From Mycobacterium paragordonae (lineage in GTDB: Bacteria; Actinomycetota; Actinomycetes; Mycobacteriales; Mycobacteriaceae), in the NCBI RefSeq assembly GCF_003614435.1, contig NZ_CP025546.1, positions 3,410,001 through 3,474,000 on the forward strand: a stretch of DNA of 64,000 nucleotides. Direction: 5' to 3'. The position numbers were made by a program, and so were the translations under genes. The notes below the pieces were generated by a model. That model was given only the letters and a program-made list of their open reading frames with translations. It searched no databases and was not told the DNA's origin. The first letter of the stretch is position 1; each line of letters opens with the position of its first letter. Positions 49,221 to 58,293 of this stretch are shown here, one piece after another.

Positions 49221-50557
49221 AGCATCGCTTCCTTGATCAACCGGGCTGCCGCGTCGCGTTCGGTCGCCAATTCGTTGAGCTCCCTGCGCAATTGAGCCAT
49301 CTCGTCGCGTTCGTGCTCGCTCAGAGCGCTGGCCACGGTTGGCGGCCGCTCCGGCGTGGCCGGGCCCGCCGACCGCCCACCGGTTTCGGTGACCCACGGC
49401 GGGAGCATCTTGCTGCGCGCGGCCGCGCGGGAGGCGGGTTCGCCGGTGCCGCGCGGCGCGTTCACCCAGCTGCCCACCGGCGGGATGCCGAAGCCGGAGC
49501 CGACGCCGGCGGCTTCTGCCTGCGGCGCGCCGGCGGCGCCGGCGGTCGGCAGGGCAGTGGCGGCGAGGCGGATATTCGGGTTCTCGACCCAGCTCTGCGG
49601 CACCGACAGTTTGCCGACTGTGGCCGCCTCGCCGACGCCGGCGGCCACCGGACCCTCCTGCGCACCCGATCCCACCAGTGCCGGGCCGGTCGCGCCACCA
49701 GACACGTCCGAAGCCGCGGCGGCGGCCGACGGCGGCAACGCCAGCGGGTACAGGGAGACGAAGAACGGTGTGATGCCGGAAGCCACGAATGCGAAGCCGC
49801 TGAATTCCGTGGCGACGTTGCCCACATCGGTGCCAAATCTGTTGATCGCCATGCCCAGCGGACTCGTCGCGAAGGTGTGCAGCAAGGTGAGCGGGTCGAT
49901 GGATCCGGGGGCCGCCAACCCCTGCAGCAGATTAGGTACCGCCGCCATCTGGGCCAGCGTCGACTGGGCGGAGCCGGCGGGCGCAGCCGCGGCTTGACCG
50001 ACCGCCGCCTCCTGCGTCGCCGATCCGGACGGGTTGGTGTTCTGCGGCGGCGTCGCAAACGGGGCCAGGGTCGTTGCCACCGCCGAGGCGGCGGCGTAGC
50101 CGAACATCGCCGCGGCATCCTGCGCCCACATCTGGGCGTACTGCGCCTCGGTGGCTGCGATCGCCGCCGTGTTCTGGCCCAGGAGGTTGGTGGCCACCAG
50201 CGCCGCCAGCAGTGCCCGGTTCACCTCGATCTCCGCCGGGGGCACCGTGGCTGCGAACGCGGCCTCATAGGCCGCCACCGCCGACTTCAACTGGGCGGCG
50301 GTCTGGCCGGTCTGGGCGGCCGTCGCACTCATCCAGGACACATAGGGGACTGCGGCCGCGGTCATCGAGGTGGACGACGGGCCGACCCACGGCCCACCGG
50401 TGAGCTCCGCTATCACCGCGCGGTAGGCCGCCGCGGTCGAGTCCAACTCGGCCGCCAGCGCCTCCCACGCGGCTGCCGCAGCGACCAGCGGCCCCGAGCC
50501 GGCGCCCGCGTACATCCGCCCGGAGTTGATCTCCGGCGGCAACACCGCAAAATCCAC
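49217..50557 (-). CDS. PPE-SVP protein with coiled-coil tail (first of a coupled pair)
   Basis: 446-residue PPE protein, [20 protein letters not shown] at the N-terminus, full PPE domain with PWVG and [20 protein letters not shown] region GKLSVPQSW, then a basic segment (SRAAARSKML). The C-terminal coiled coil is EHERDEMAQLRRELNELATE. It is a tandem paralogue of the downstream PPE (collinear along the whole length). No PE gene lies beside it. It is separated from the ureohydrolase gene by 439 bp containing a terminator, so it probably has its own promoter. Confidence 0.92.
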   Translation of the reverse strand: MDFAVLPPEINSGRMYAGAGSGPLVAAAAAWEALAAELDSTAAAYRAVIAELTGGPWVGPSSTSMTAAAVPYVSWMSATAAQTGQTAAQLKSAVAAYEAAFAATVPPAEIEVNRALLAALVATNLLGQNTAAIAATEAQYAQMWAQDAAAMFGYAAASAVATTLAPFATPPQNTNPSGSATQEAAVGQAAAAPAGSAQSTLAQMAAVPNLLQGLAAPGSIDPLTLLHTFATSPLGMAINRFGTDVGNVATEFSGFAFVASGITPFFVSLYPLALPPSAAAAASDVSGGATGPALVGSGAQEGPVAAGVGEAATVGKLSVPQSWVENPNIRLAATALPTAGAAGAPQAEAAGVGSGFGIPPVGSWVNAPRGTGEPASRAAARSKMLPPWVTETGGRSAGPATPERPPTVASALSEHERDEMAQLRRELNELATERDAAARLIKEAML

Positions 50558-50996
50558 CGTTTAAGCCCCCTAACAAGCGGCCCGGTTTGAGCGCTGAGAA
50601 GGCGTGCAATCGCCGGGCCGAACTAATAGTCGGTCCGCTGGCTGAAACCGCACTGGTTAATAGCTGGTAATTTGCTGGTAATCAAGTATTTCGTTTGCTG
50701 TACTGCCATTTCGTCGTCGGGCGCGACAACCGGACGATGACCGGTCGGCGGTGACGGCGGCGAAATAAGCTGAAGCCAAAAGCCCTGTTAAAGGCCGCCG
50801 AAATACGGTTCCTGACTGGAGTATTGACCGAGCAACGAAATGCCGCCGGGGGCGGAGCCTATTCGGCCCCGCCCCCGGCGATTGAAGAGATGTTCGTGGC
50901 ATTTCCGCGCCCATCGGCTGGCTTCACATGCATAGCCAGAGTGCGCTACAACTGAGCTTTTGATGTTGCCCTGCGTCTATCAGCAAGCTCTCTGTG
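50558..50996. other. 439-bp intergenic region between ureohydrolase and PPE pair
   Basis: No gene is evident. The ureohydrolase-proximal part holds a strong hairpin (see terminator). The PPE-proximal part (about 50600-50720) is AT-rich and includes a near-repeat GCTGGTAAT at about 50662 and 50675; it is the likely PPE promoter. No guanidine-III core was seen here. Confidence 0.6.
50845..50879 (-). terminator. Probable terminator downstream of the ureohydrolase gene
   Basis: A 15-bp GC-rich stem (50845-50859 with 50865-50879, one mismatch) and a five-base loop. On the - strand it is followed by GGCATTTCGTTG, a weak T-rich tail. It should end transcription from the riboswitch-controlled gene before the PPE pair. 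Confidence 0.65.
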
Positions 50997-52163
50997 TCAG
51001 TCCGCGAAGGGTCCCCAGGCGTGCCGTTTGAGCGACGCCGGCTTCTTGCCGAGTTTTCCGGCCCGCACCATGACGGCCAGACTGTCCAGGATGATCCGGC
51101 TGCTCATTAGCGCCGTCTGCTCTGCCCAGTCATACGGTGGTGAGCACTCCACCACCTCGATGCCGTCGAGACCGGGCTCGGAGATCATGCGAATCAGGTT
51201 CAGCGCTTCGCGGGGCAGCAGACCACCCGGTTCGGGCCAGCCGGTGCCGGGCACGAATCCCGCGTCGATCACGTCGATGTCGAAGGACAGGTACACCGCC
51301 TTGGCGTCCTTCCACGCCGTCTCCAGCGCGATCTCGGCGACCTTCTCCAGGCCGACTCTTTCGATGTCACCGACCGTGATCACGGTGCTGCCGCGCTGGC
51401 GGCCCACCTGAACGCCGGCGCGCGGAGCCTGCCACCCGCCGATCCCGATTTGCACCAGGTTGGTGGCCGGGGCGTTCTTGATGTTGGTGGCGTGGAACCA
51501 CGGCGTGGTGTGCATCCGCTCATCGAGATCGGTTTCCTGGGTGTCGACGTGGCGGTCGAAGTGGATGATGCCGACGTTGCCGTCCAGGTACGGGGCCAGC
51601 CCGCGCACGGTGGGGAAGCCGATCGAGTGATCGCCGCCGAGTACGACCGGGAACACGCCTTTCGAAACCACGTGGGCCATGGCCTGGCTGATCTGGTCGA
51701 ATGACTTCTCGATGTTGGCGGGGATGGTCAGCACGTCGCCGATGTCGACGATGTTCAGCTGTTCCCGTAGGTCGACTCCGAGTTCGTAGCAGTAGGTGCC
51801 GAACAGGTTGGTGGACCTGCGAATCCCGGTGGGGCCGAAGCGGGTTCCAGGCCGGTAGGTGGTTCCGGCATCCAGCGGCGCCCCGAAGACGGCCACTTCG
51901 GCGTCCGCGACGTCATTCACATCCTCGAGGAACGGCGCCTTCAGGAAGGTTCCGCGTTCCCCGGCGAAGTGCGGCAGCTCGCCGCGCGCGAAGGTCGACA
52001 GCGTGCGGTCGTTGATCGTCGGCGCGGCTTCCAACCCATGGGAGAGACACCGGTCGATTTCTTCGCGCAGCCGGCGGGTGGGCAGTTCGGCTTCGGCCTC
52101 CTGCGCCCACTTGCCCTCACGGTTGGGTATGTCGGCCTGTCCAGCGAATGGATTGAACACCAC
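50997..52163 (-). CDS. Ureohydrolase (agmatinase family), probable guanidine hydrolase
   Basis: 388-residue arginase-superfamily protein from GTG 52163, chosen for the well-spaced GAGAGGA; GTG 52184 would add 7 residues. Metal ligands are present: GGDHS (His179), FDRHVD (Asp203, His205, Asp207) and FDIDVID (Asp295, Asp297). Agmatinases usually have DAH-x-D and DxDxxDP; here the first is DRHVD and the last Pro is Ala (DAGFVPGTG). The chain is about 80 residues longer than typical agmatinases, with an N-terminal extension. A guanidine-III riboswitch lies about 100 bases upstream, so expression should respond to guanidine. Guanidine hydrolase (urea plus ammonia) is therefore more likely than agmatinase. 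Urease genes start 300 bp away on the other strand. Absent at this place in Mtb. Confidence 0.85.
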   Translation of the reverse strand: MVFNPFAGQADIPNREGKWAQEAEAELPTRRLREEIDRCLSHGLEAAPTINDRTLSTFARGELPHFAGERGTFLKAPFLEDVNDVADAEVAVFGAPLDAGTTYRPGTRFGPTGIRRSTNLFGTYCYELGVDLREQLNIVDIGDVLTIPANIEKSFDQISQAMAHVVSKGVFPVVLGGDHSIGFPTVRGLAPYLDGNVGIIHFDRHVDTQETDLDERMHTTPWFHATNIKNAPATNLVQIGIGGWQAPRAGVQVGRQRGSTVITVGDIERVGLEKVAEIALETAWKDAKAVYLSFDIDVIDAGFVPGTGWPEPGGLLPREALNLIRMISEPGLDGIEVVECSPPYDWAEQTALMSSRIILDSLAVMVRAGKLGKKPASLKRHAWGPFAD

Positions 52164-52266
52164 TGCTTCCTCTCGTCGATTCACGGCGGAGGATGCCTTG
52201 GTTACCGGCCTTTAAGCGGATAAATACCAGGTTGTTTCGGTGAGCCGGCGCGCCAGGCATCCAGTA

Positions 52267-52309
52267 CTCACCGTCTTGTCGCTGTCCGGGTACGGCGAAC
52301 TCGTCCGGG
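52267..52309 (-). ncRNA. Guanidine-III (ykkC-III) riboswitch
   Basis: The - strand reads CCGGACGAG, then TTCGCCGTACCCGG, then ACAGCGACAAGACGGTGAG. This matches the short guanidine-III consensus almost base for base (CCGGACGAG, CGCCGTACCCGG, GACAAGACGG). Pairing that makes the pseudoknot is kept: CCGG with CCGG, and TTCGCCGT with ACGGTGAG (8 pairs, two of them G-U). It lies in the 5' leader of the ureohydrolase gene. Between it and the SD an inverted repeat GGATGCCT/AGGCATCC spans about 70 bases and could act as expression platform. Confidence 0.88.
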
Positions 52310-52477
52310 CGGCCCCGGGGTGGCACGCCTGGTTTCAAACTACCGACCGCCACGGCGTCCGCAAGCCAGATCGGCCCGAGTTAGGTTGGAGATCGCTGTG
52401 AGTCTCCTTGGTGCTTCCGTGGCGTTCTGCTGGTCCAGGATGCGGTCATCGGCGCAAGCGTGGCAGGATCCGAGGAC

Positions 52478-52780
52478 ATGCGTCTGACGCCGCACGAGCA
52501 AGAGCGACTGCTGTTGTCCTACGCCGCCGAACTGGCCCGTCGCCGACGGGCCCGGGGGCTGCGGCTGAATCATCCTGAGGCCGTTGCGGTGATCACCGAC
52601 CACATCCTGGAGGGAGCGCGCGACGGCCGCACCGTGGCCGAACTGATGGCCAGTGGGTGTGATGTGCTGAGCCGCGACGACGTAATGGAGGGAGTGCCCG
52701 AGATGCTCGACGACGTCCAGGTGGAAGCGACGTTCCCGGACGGCACCAAGCTGGTCACCGTCCACCACCCGATCGCATGA
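52478..52780 (+). CDS. ureA: Urease gamma subunit
   Basis: 100-residue subunit from ATG 52478 ([20 protein letters not shown]), the standard UreA start; an in-frame start at 52460 would add 6 residues. Conserved [20 protein letters not shown] and [11 protein letters not shown] are present. The stop overlaps the ureB ATG (ATGA). First gene of the ureABCFGD operon, divergent from the guanidine-riboswitch gene. Mtb Rv1848 is the orthologue. Confidence 0.96.
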   Translation: MRLTPHEQERLLLSYAAELARRRRARGLRLNHPEAVAVITDHILEGARDGRTVAELMASGCDVLSRDDVMEGVPEMLDDVQVEATFPDGTKLVTVHHPIA

Positions 52781-53091
52781 TTCCCGGCGAAATCCTTTAT
52801 GGCGCCGGTGATATCGACATCAACGCGGGAGCGCACCGCATCGACATCGAGATCGTCAACACCGGTGACCGCCCGGTCCAGGTCGGTAGTCACGTCCACC
52901 TGCCGCAGGCCAACGCGGCGTTGTCCTTCGATCGCACCACGGCCTTCGGCTACCGGCTCGATGTTCCCGCGGCCACCGCGGTGCGCTTCGAACCTGGTGT
53001 GCCACAGGTTGTCTCACTCGTGCCACTCGGCGGCCGGCGCGAGGTGCACGGGTTGACCCTGGATCCCCCCGGCCGGCTGGACCCGGCATGA
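52777..53091 (+). CDS. ureB: Urease beta subunit
   Basis: 104-residue subunit beginning [18 protein letters not shown], with the family segments [16 protein letters not shown] and VRFEPG. It overlaps ureA and ureC by ATGA at both ends. The three subunits assemble into the (UreABC)3 enzyme. Mtb Rv1849 is the orthologue. Confidence 0.96.
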   Translation: MIPGEILYGAGDIDINAGAHRIDIEIVNTGDRPVQVGSHVHLPQANAALSFDRTTAFGYRLDVPAATAVRFEPGVPQVVSLVPLGGRREVHGLTLDPPGRLDPA

Positions 53092-54809
53092 CCCGACTGT
53101 CCAGGGAGCGCTACGCGCAGCTGTTCGGTCCCACCACCGGCGACCGGATCAGGCTGGCCGACACCGACCTGCTGGTCGAGATCATCGAAGACCGCAGCGG
53201 GGGACCGGGGCTGGCCGGCGACGAGGCGGTGTTCGGCGGCGGCAAAGTGTTGCGGGAATCGATGGGGCAGGGCCGCACCACCCGGGCACAGGGCGCGCCC
53301 GACACCGTCATCACCGGCGCGGTGATCATCGACTACTGGGGAATCATCAAGGCCGACATCGGGATTCGCGACGGGCGCATCGTCGGAATCGGCAAGGCCG
53401 GCAATCCCGACATCATGCACGGCGTGCACCGGGAGCTGGTGGTCGGCCCGTCTACCGAGATCATCGGCGGCAACGGCCGTATCGTCACCGCGGGCGCGAT
53501 CGACTGCCATGTGCACCTGATCTGCCCGCAACTGATGGAAGAGGCACTGGGCTCCGGCATCACCACGATCATCGGCGGCGGCACCGGCCCGGCCGAGGGC
53601 AGCAAGGCCACCACCGTCACCCCGGGATCCTGGCATCTGGCCAGAATGCTCGAAGCCCTCGACGGCTGGCCGGTCAACTTTGCCCTGCTGGGCAAGGGCA
53701 ACACCGTCAGCTCCGAGGGTTTGTGGGAGCAATTGCGTGGCGGCGCATCGGGTTTCAAACTGCACGAGGACTGGGGCTCCACGCCGGCGGCCATCGACAC
53801 ATGTCTGACCGTCGCCGACGCCGCGGGAGTACAGGTCGCACTGCACACCGACACCCTCAACGAGATGGGCTTCGTGGAGAACACGCTGGCGGCCATCGCC
53901 GGCCGGTCGATTCACACCTACCACACCGAGGGGGCGGGCGGCGGGCACGCACCGGACATCATGACCGTTGCGGCGCATCCGAATGTGTTGCCCAGCTCCA
54001 CCAACCCGACCCGGCCGCACACCGTCAACACCCTTGACGAGCACCTCGACATGCTGATGGTGTGCCACCACCTCAACCCGGCCGTGCCCGAGGACCTGGC
54101 CTTCGCGGAGAGCCGGATTCGGCCGTCGACGATGGCGGCCGAGGATCTGCTGCACGATCTGGGCGCAATCTCGATGATCGGCAGCGACTCCCAGGCGATG
54201 GGCCGCATCGGCGAGGTGGTGTTGCGCACGTGGCAGACCGCGCATGTGATGAAGCGCCGCCGCGGGGCCCTGCCCGGCGATGGCGATGCCGACAACGTGC
54301 GGGCGCGCCGCTACGTCGCCAAGTACACCATCTGTCCGGCCGTCGCCCACGGCATGGACCACCTGATCGGCTCGGTGGAAGTCGGCAAGTTGGCCGACTT
54401 GGTGCTCTGGGAGCCGGCGTTCTTCGGAGTGCGCCCGCACGCCGTGATCAAGGGCGGGGTAATCGCCTGGGCCGCAATGGGTGACGCGAATGCGTCCATC
54501 CCGACCCCGCAGCCCGTGCTGCCGCGGCCGATGTTCGGCGCCGCCCCGGTGACCGCGGCCGCATCCTCCGTGCACTTCGTCGCACCGGCGGCCCTGGAAG
54601 CCGGGCTGGCCGACCGGCTGAGGATCAACCGGCCGCTGGTGCCGGTCGGCGATGTGCGCGCGGTCGGCAAGGCCGAACTGCCCCTGAACGACGCGATGCC
54701 GCGCATCGAGGTGGAACCCGACACATTTACCGTCCGCATCGACGGTGAGGTCTGGCAACCCGAGCCGCCCGCCGAACTTCCAATGGCGCAACGGTATTTC
54801 CTGTTCTGA
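53088..54809 (+). CDS. ureC: Urease alpha (catalytic) subunit
   Basis: 573-residue nickel amidohydrolase. Nickel ligands His141 and His143 lie in DCHVHLICP. The Lys to be carbamylated is Lys224 in GFKLHEDWG. The flap Cys is Cys326 in MVCHHLNP. All are intact, so the enzyme should be active, hydrolysing urea to ammonia and carbamate. It could take urea from the neighbouring ureohydrolase. Mtb Rv1850 is the orthologue. Confidence 0.97.
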   Translation: MTRLSRERYAQLFGPTTGDRIRLADTDLLVEIIEDRSGGPGLAGDEAVFGGGKVLRESMGQGRTTRAQGAPDTVITGAVIIDYWGIIKADIGIRDGRIVGIGKAGNPDIMHGVHRELVVGPSTEIIGGNGRIVTAGAIDCHVHLICPQLMEEALGSGITTIIGGGTGPAEGSKATTVTPGSWHLARMLEALDGWPVNFALLGKGNTVSSEGLWEQLRGGASGFKLHEDWGSTPAAIDTCLTVADAAGVQVALHTDTLNEMGFVENTLAAIAGRSIHTYHTEGAGGGHAPDIMTVAAHPNVLPSSTNPTRPHTVNTLDEHLDMLMVCHHLNPAVPEDLAFAESRIRPSTMAAEDLLHDLGAISMIGSDSQAMGRIGEVVLRTWQTAHVMKRRRGALPGDGDADNVRARRYVAKYTICPAVAHGMDHLIGSVEVGKLADLVLWEPAFFGVRPHAVIKGGVIAWAAMGDANASIPTPQPVLPRPMFGAAPVTAAASSVHFVAPAALEAGLADRLRINRPLVPVGDVRAVGKAELPLNDAMPRIEVEPDTFTVRIDGEVWQPEPPAELPMAQRYFLF

Positions 54810-55444
54810 TGGCATCGCTCGCGACGCTTCTCGCTCTTGCCGACTCCCGGCTGCCCACCGGCGCACACGTGCACTCCGGTGGTCTCGAAGAGGCGGTCAG
54901 CAGCGGGCTGGTGACGAATCTGCGCACCCTGGAGGCGTTTCTCACCCGACGGATCCGCACCCACGGGTTGGTCACCGCATCCATTGCCGTCGCGGTCCAG
55001 CGCGGGGACCTCACCACCGAGGACGCCGATCTCGAAACCGACGCCCGCACACCGTCTCCCGCGGCTCGCGAGGCGTCCCGCAAGCAGGGCCGCGGTCTGA
55101 CCCGGCTGGCCCGACTGGTCTGGCCCGATCCCGGCTGGGACCTGCTGGGCCGTCAACCGCACCTGGCGGTGGCCGCCGGGCGCGTCGGCGCACGCTGCGG
55201 TCTGCCCGCCGAACACAACGCGCTGCACGTCGTCTACACGACGATGACCGGGTCGGCGACGGCCGCTCAGCGTTTGCTTGCCCTCGACCCGGCGGAAGTG
55301 GCCGCGCTGACGATCCGGCTGTCCGCCCTCTGTGAGGACACCGCCGCCGCGGCGACTAGAGGACTGGCCGAGCTCTCCGACCCGCTACTGGACACGCTGG
55401 CACAACAGCACGCCCAACGCGAGCGCCCCCTGTTCGCCTCCTGA
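54809..55444 (+). CDS. ureF: Urease accessory protein UreF
   Basis: 211-residue helical accessory protein; the ATG shares a base with the ureC stop. Conserved N-terminal [20 protein letters not shown] is typical of actinobacterial UreF. It acts with UreG and UreD in GTP-dependent nickel delivery and Lys carbamylation. Mtb Rv1851 is the orthologue. Confidence 0.93.
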   Translation: MASLATLLALADSRLPTGAHVHSGGLEEAVSSGLVTNLRTLEAFLTRRIRTHGLVTASIAVAVQRGDLTTEDADLETDARTPSPAAREASRKQGRGLTRLARLVWPDPGWDLLGRQPHLAVAAGRVGARCGLPAEHNALHVVYTTMTGSATAAQRLLALDPAEVAALTIRLSALCEDTAAAATRGLAELSDPLLDTLAQQHAQRERPLFAS

Positions 55445-55454
55445 AAGGTCAACC

Positions 55455-56120
55455 ATGCCAACGCATTCCCACACACACAGCCACACCGAGCGGCCCAGGC
55501 GGGTCCGCCGGCCGGGTGAGCCGCTGCGCATCGGGGTCGGTGGCCCGGTCGGCTCGGGCAAGACGGCGCTCGTGGCGGCGCTGTGCCGCCAGCTGCGCGA
55601 CGAACTCTCGGTGGCGGTGCTGACCAACGACATCTACACCACCGAGGATGCCGACTTCCTGCGCCGCCACGCCGTGCTGCCCGACGACCGGATCGCCGCC
55701 GTGCAGACGGGAGGCTGCCCGCACACGGCAATCCGCGACGACATCACCGCCAACCTCGACGCGATCGACGACCTGCAGGCCGCCCACGAACACCTGGACC
55801 TGATCCTGGTGGAGTCCGGCGGCGACAACCTGACGGCCACCTTCTCCTCCGGCCTGGTCGATGTGCAGATCTTCGTCATCGATGTGGCCGGGGGTGACAA
55901 GGTGCCACGCAAAGGCGGACCCGGTGTCACCTATTCGGATCTGTTGGTGGTCAACAAGACTGACCTCGCTCCGCTGGTCGGCGCCGACCTCACGGTAATG
56001 GAGCGCGACGCCGAGGCCGTGCGCGACGGCCGTCCCACGGTGCTGCAGTCGTTGACCGACGACCCGGCGGCCGGCCAGGTGCTGACGTGGGTCCGCGACC
56101 AACTGGCGGCCGCCCGCTGA
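55455..56120 (+). CDS. ureG: Urease accessory GTPase UreG
   Basis: 221-residue GTPase from ATG 55455. The His-rich start ([12 protein letters not shown]) probably binds nickel. P-loop GPVGSGKT is at 30-37, and the nickel-binding CPH motif is in [25 protein letters not shown] and NKTDLAP are also conserved. Start is 10 bp after ureF. Mtb Rv1852 is the orthologue. Confidence 0.96.
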   Translation: MPTHSHTHSHTERPRRVRRPGEPLRIGVGGPVGSGKTALVAALCRQLRDELSVAVLTNDIYTTEDADFLRRHAVLPDDRIAAVQTGGCPHTAIRDDITANLDAIDDLQAAHEHLDLILVESGGDNLTATFSSGLVDVQIFVIDVAGGDKVPRKGGPGVTYSDLLVVNKTDLAPLVGADLTVMERDAEAVRDGRPTVLQSLTDDPAAGQVLTWVRDQLAAAR

Positions 56121-56758
56121 TGGAATCGCGGGTGCTGCTGGTGGCTGCACGCAATCGGTTGCCGCGCCTGCAGTGGCAGGGTGGTATCCAGGCCAGGTGC
56201 ACCAATCCCGATACGGTGCACCTGATTTCGACCGCCGCGATCCCGCTGGGCGGCGACCGCATCGACATCCGGGTGATCGTCGAAGACGGTGCCCGGCTTC
56301 GGGTGCGCAGCGCCGCCGCCACTGTGGCGTTGCCCGGCACCGAGACCGACACCTCACATACGCATTGGAAGATCGACGTCACCGGGGAGCTGGACCTGGA
56401 TCTGCAGCCAACCGTCGTGGCCGCCGCAGCCCGGCATGTCTCGACGGTGAACCTGCGCCTCCACGAAGACGGCCGGGTGCGGCTGCGCGAACGCGTCCAG
56501 ATCGGCCGATGCAACGAGGGCCAGGGCTTCTGGTCGGGATCCATTCGGGCCGACCGGCATTCCCGACCCATGCTGCGGCACCGGCTGGAACTCGGCGCCG
56601 GGTCTCCGGCCGACGACGAACTGTCCGCACCCCGGGCCATGGTCAGCGAATTATGCTATCCCGCAACATGTTCCGAATTCGAACCCGGCTCGACGGTGCT
56701 GGCGCTGGCCGGCGGAGGGACGCTGAGTACCTGGCAGGCCGATCGGCTGACCGGCTAA
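56120..56758 (+). CDS. ureD: Urease accessory protein UreD (UreH)
   Basis: 212-residue protein from ATG 56120, whose first base is the last base of the ureG stop. Beta-rich, with the UreD-type GGDRIDIRVIVEDGARLRVR and ATVALPG segments. Forms the UreD-UreF-UreG complex that activates urease. It overlaps the convergent ndh gene by 4 bp. Mtb Rv1853 is the orthologue. Confidence 0.9.
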   Translation: MESRVLLVAARNRLPRLQWQGGIQARCTNPDTVHLISTAAIPLGGDRIDIRVIVEDGARLRVRSAAATVALPGTETDTSHTHWKIDVTGELDLDLQPTVVAAAARHVSTVNLRLHEDGRVRLRERVQIGRCNEGQGFWSGSIRADRHSRPMLRHRLELGAGSPADDELSAPRAMVSELCYPATCSEFEPGSTVLALAGGGTLSTWQADRLTG

Positions 56759-58146
56759 CTGGCCTTTCGGGTGACGGCCCCGGAATTCTGCGCCTCGGCC
56801 GCCGCTTCGGCGAGTTGTTCCAGGCGCGTTCGCGCGAACGCCTGCTGGTCGGTGATGGTCAGCTGTCCCCGCCGGGTGCTCAGGAACGTCACCGTCCACG
56901 ACAGCAGCGTGGCCACCTTGGTCTTGAACCCGACCAGGTACACCAGGTGCAGCACCAGCCACATCAGCCAGGCGATGAACCCGCTGAACTCCATCGGCCC
57001 GATCTTGGCGACCGCGGAGAAGCGCGACACCGTTGCCATCGAGCCCTTGTCGAAGTACTGGAACGGCTCACGCTCGGCAGCGTCGGCCCCGGCAAGCTCG
57101 GCCTTGATGTTGTTGGCGACGTATTTCCCGCCCTGGATGGCGCCCTGCGCCACGCCGGGCACGCCTTCGACCGCGGCCATATCACCGACGACGAAGACGT
57201 TCGGGTGCCCCGGGATCGACAGGTCGGGTAGCACCTGCACCCGGCCGGCCCGGTCGAGTTCAACGTCGGACTGCTCGGCGAGGTCGCGGCCCAGCCTGCT
57301 CGCGGCGACCCCGGCCGACCACACCTTGCAGGCGGATTCGATGCGCCGCTCGGTGCCGTCGGCGTCCTTGACCGTGATGCCGTTGCGGTCCACGTCGGTG
57401 ACCATGGCACCCAATTGGATTTCGACGCCCAGTTTCTCCAACCGTGCGGCGGCCCGCTCACCCAGCTTTTCGCCGAACGGCGGCAGCACCGCGGGCGCGG
57501 CATCGAGCAGGATCACCCGTGCCCTCGTCGAATCGATATGCCGGAAAGCACCTTTCAGGGTGTGCTCGGCCAATTCGGCGATCTGCCCGGCCATCTCGAC
57601 ACCGGTCGGACCGGCACCGACGACGGTGAAGGTGAGCAGCTTGGCGCGGCGTTCCGGGTCGCTCGACCGTTCCGCCTGCTCGAAAGCGCTCAGGATCCGG
57701 CCCCGCAACTCCAGGGCGTCGTCGATGGTCTTCATGCCTGGGGCGAATTCGGCGAACTGGTCGTTGCCGAAGTAAGACTGGCCGGCGCCGGCCGCGACGA
57801 TCAGGCTGTCGTACGGGCTCTCGTAGGTGTGGCCGAGCAACTCCGAGATGACGACCTTGCGGGCCAGATCGATGTGCGTGACATTGCCCAGCAGCACCTG
57901 CACGTTGCGCTGCTTACGCAGGATGACGCGGGTGGTCGGCGCGATCTCGCCCTCGGAGATGATGCCGGTCGCCACCTGGTACAGCAAAGGCTGGAAGAGG
58001 TGGTGGGTGGTGCGGGCGATCAGCTTGATGTCGACGTCGGCATGCTTGAGCTTCTTTGCCGCCGTGAGCCCGCCGAACCCCGATCCGATGATCACGACGC
58101 GATGCCGTTGACGTGGTTCAGCTGTGGATTCTTGTTTGGGGCTCAT
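56755..58146 (-). CDS. ndh: Type II NADH dehydrogenase
   Basis: 463-residue NDH-2. FAD motif VVIIGSGFGGLTAAKKL, NAD motif TVVGAGPTGVEMAGQIAELA, and VFVVGDMAAVEGVPGVAQGA. A C-terminal membrane-binding region (SGFIAWLMWLVLHLVYLVGF) is present. It passes electrons from NADH to menaquinone without pumping protons. SD AGGAG precedes ATG 58146. A CRP-like site lies about 100 bp upstream. Mtb Rv1854c is the orthologue. Confidence 0.96.
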   Translation of the reverse strand: MSPKQESTAEPRQRHRVVIIGSGFGGLTAAKKLKHADVDIKLIARTTHHLFQPLLYQVATGIISEGEIAPTTRVILRKQRNVQVLLGNVTHIDLARKVVISELLGHTYESPYDSLIVAAGAGQSYFGNDQFAEFAPGMKTIDDALELRGRILSAFEQAERSSDPERRAKLLTFTVVGAGPTGVEMAGQIAELAEHTLKGAFRHIDSTRARVILLDAAPAVLPPFGEKLGERAAARLEKLGVEIQLGAMVTDVDRNGITVKDADGTERRIESACKVWSAGVAASRLGRDLAEQSDVELDRAGRVQVLPDLSIPGHPNVFVVGDMAAVEGVPGVAQGAIQGGKYVANNIKAELAGADAAEREPFQYFDKGSMATVSRFSAVAKIGPMEFSGFIAWLMWLVLHLVYLVGFKTKVATLLSWTVTFLSTRRGQLTITDQQAFARTRLEQLAEAAAEAQNSGAVTRKAS

Positions 58147-58244
58147 GTCTCGCTGCTCCTGACGGGATCTCCTTGCGCGGGCGACTGCAGTTAGCTAATA
58201 CCCAAAGCCTAGTCAACCCACCCGCACAAACCCAACCACGAGCA

Positions 58245-58260
58245 TGTGTAATTAGCCACA
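58245..58260. promoter_or_regulatory. Candidate cAMP receptor protein (CRP) site upstream of ndh
   Basis: TGTGTAATTAGCCACA has the TGTG-N8-CACA pattern of mycobacterial CRP sites. On the - strand a TTGACT element follows at 58216-58211. The site would then be around -60 to -70 for an ndh start, a usual activating position. Exact promoter spacing was not convincing, so the call is tentative. Confidence 0.45.
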
Positions 58261-58293
58261 CTCAGCGAATTGCGTTCTGTGGCCGCACTTTCG

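Noticed and set aside
50690..50760. Second guanidine riboswitch (guanidine-II-like ACGAC/ACGAT elements) before the PPE pair
   Set aside because: The short motifs lack the paired hairpins of that class and do not match the consensus.
50997..52163. Plain agmatinase (speB) label
   Set aside because: Metal motifs and length deviate, and the guanidine-III riboswitch argues for guanidine as the signal. Agmatinase remains the fallback.
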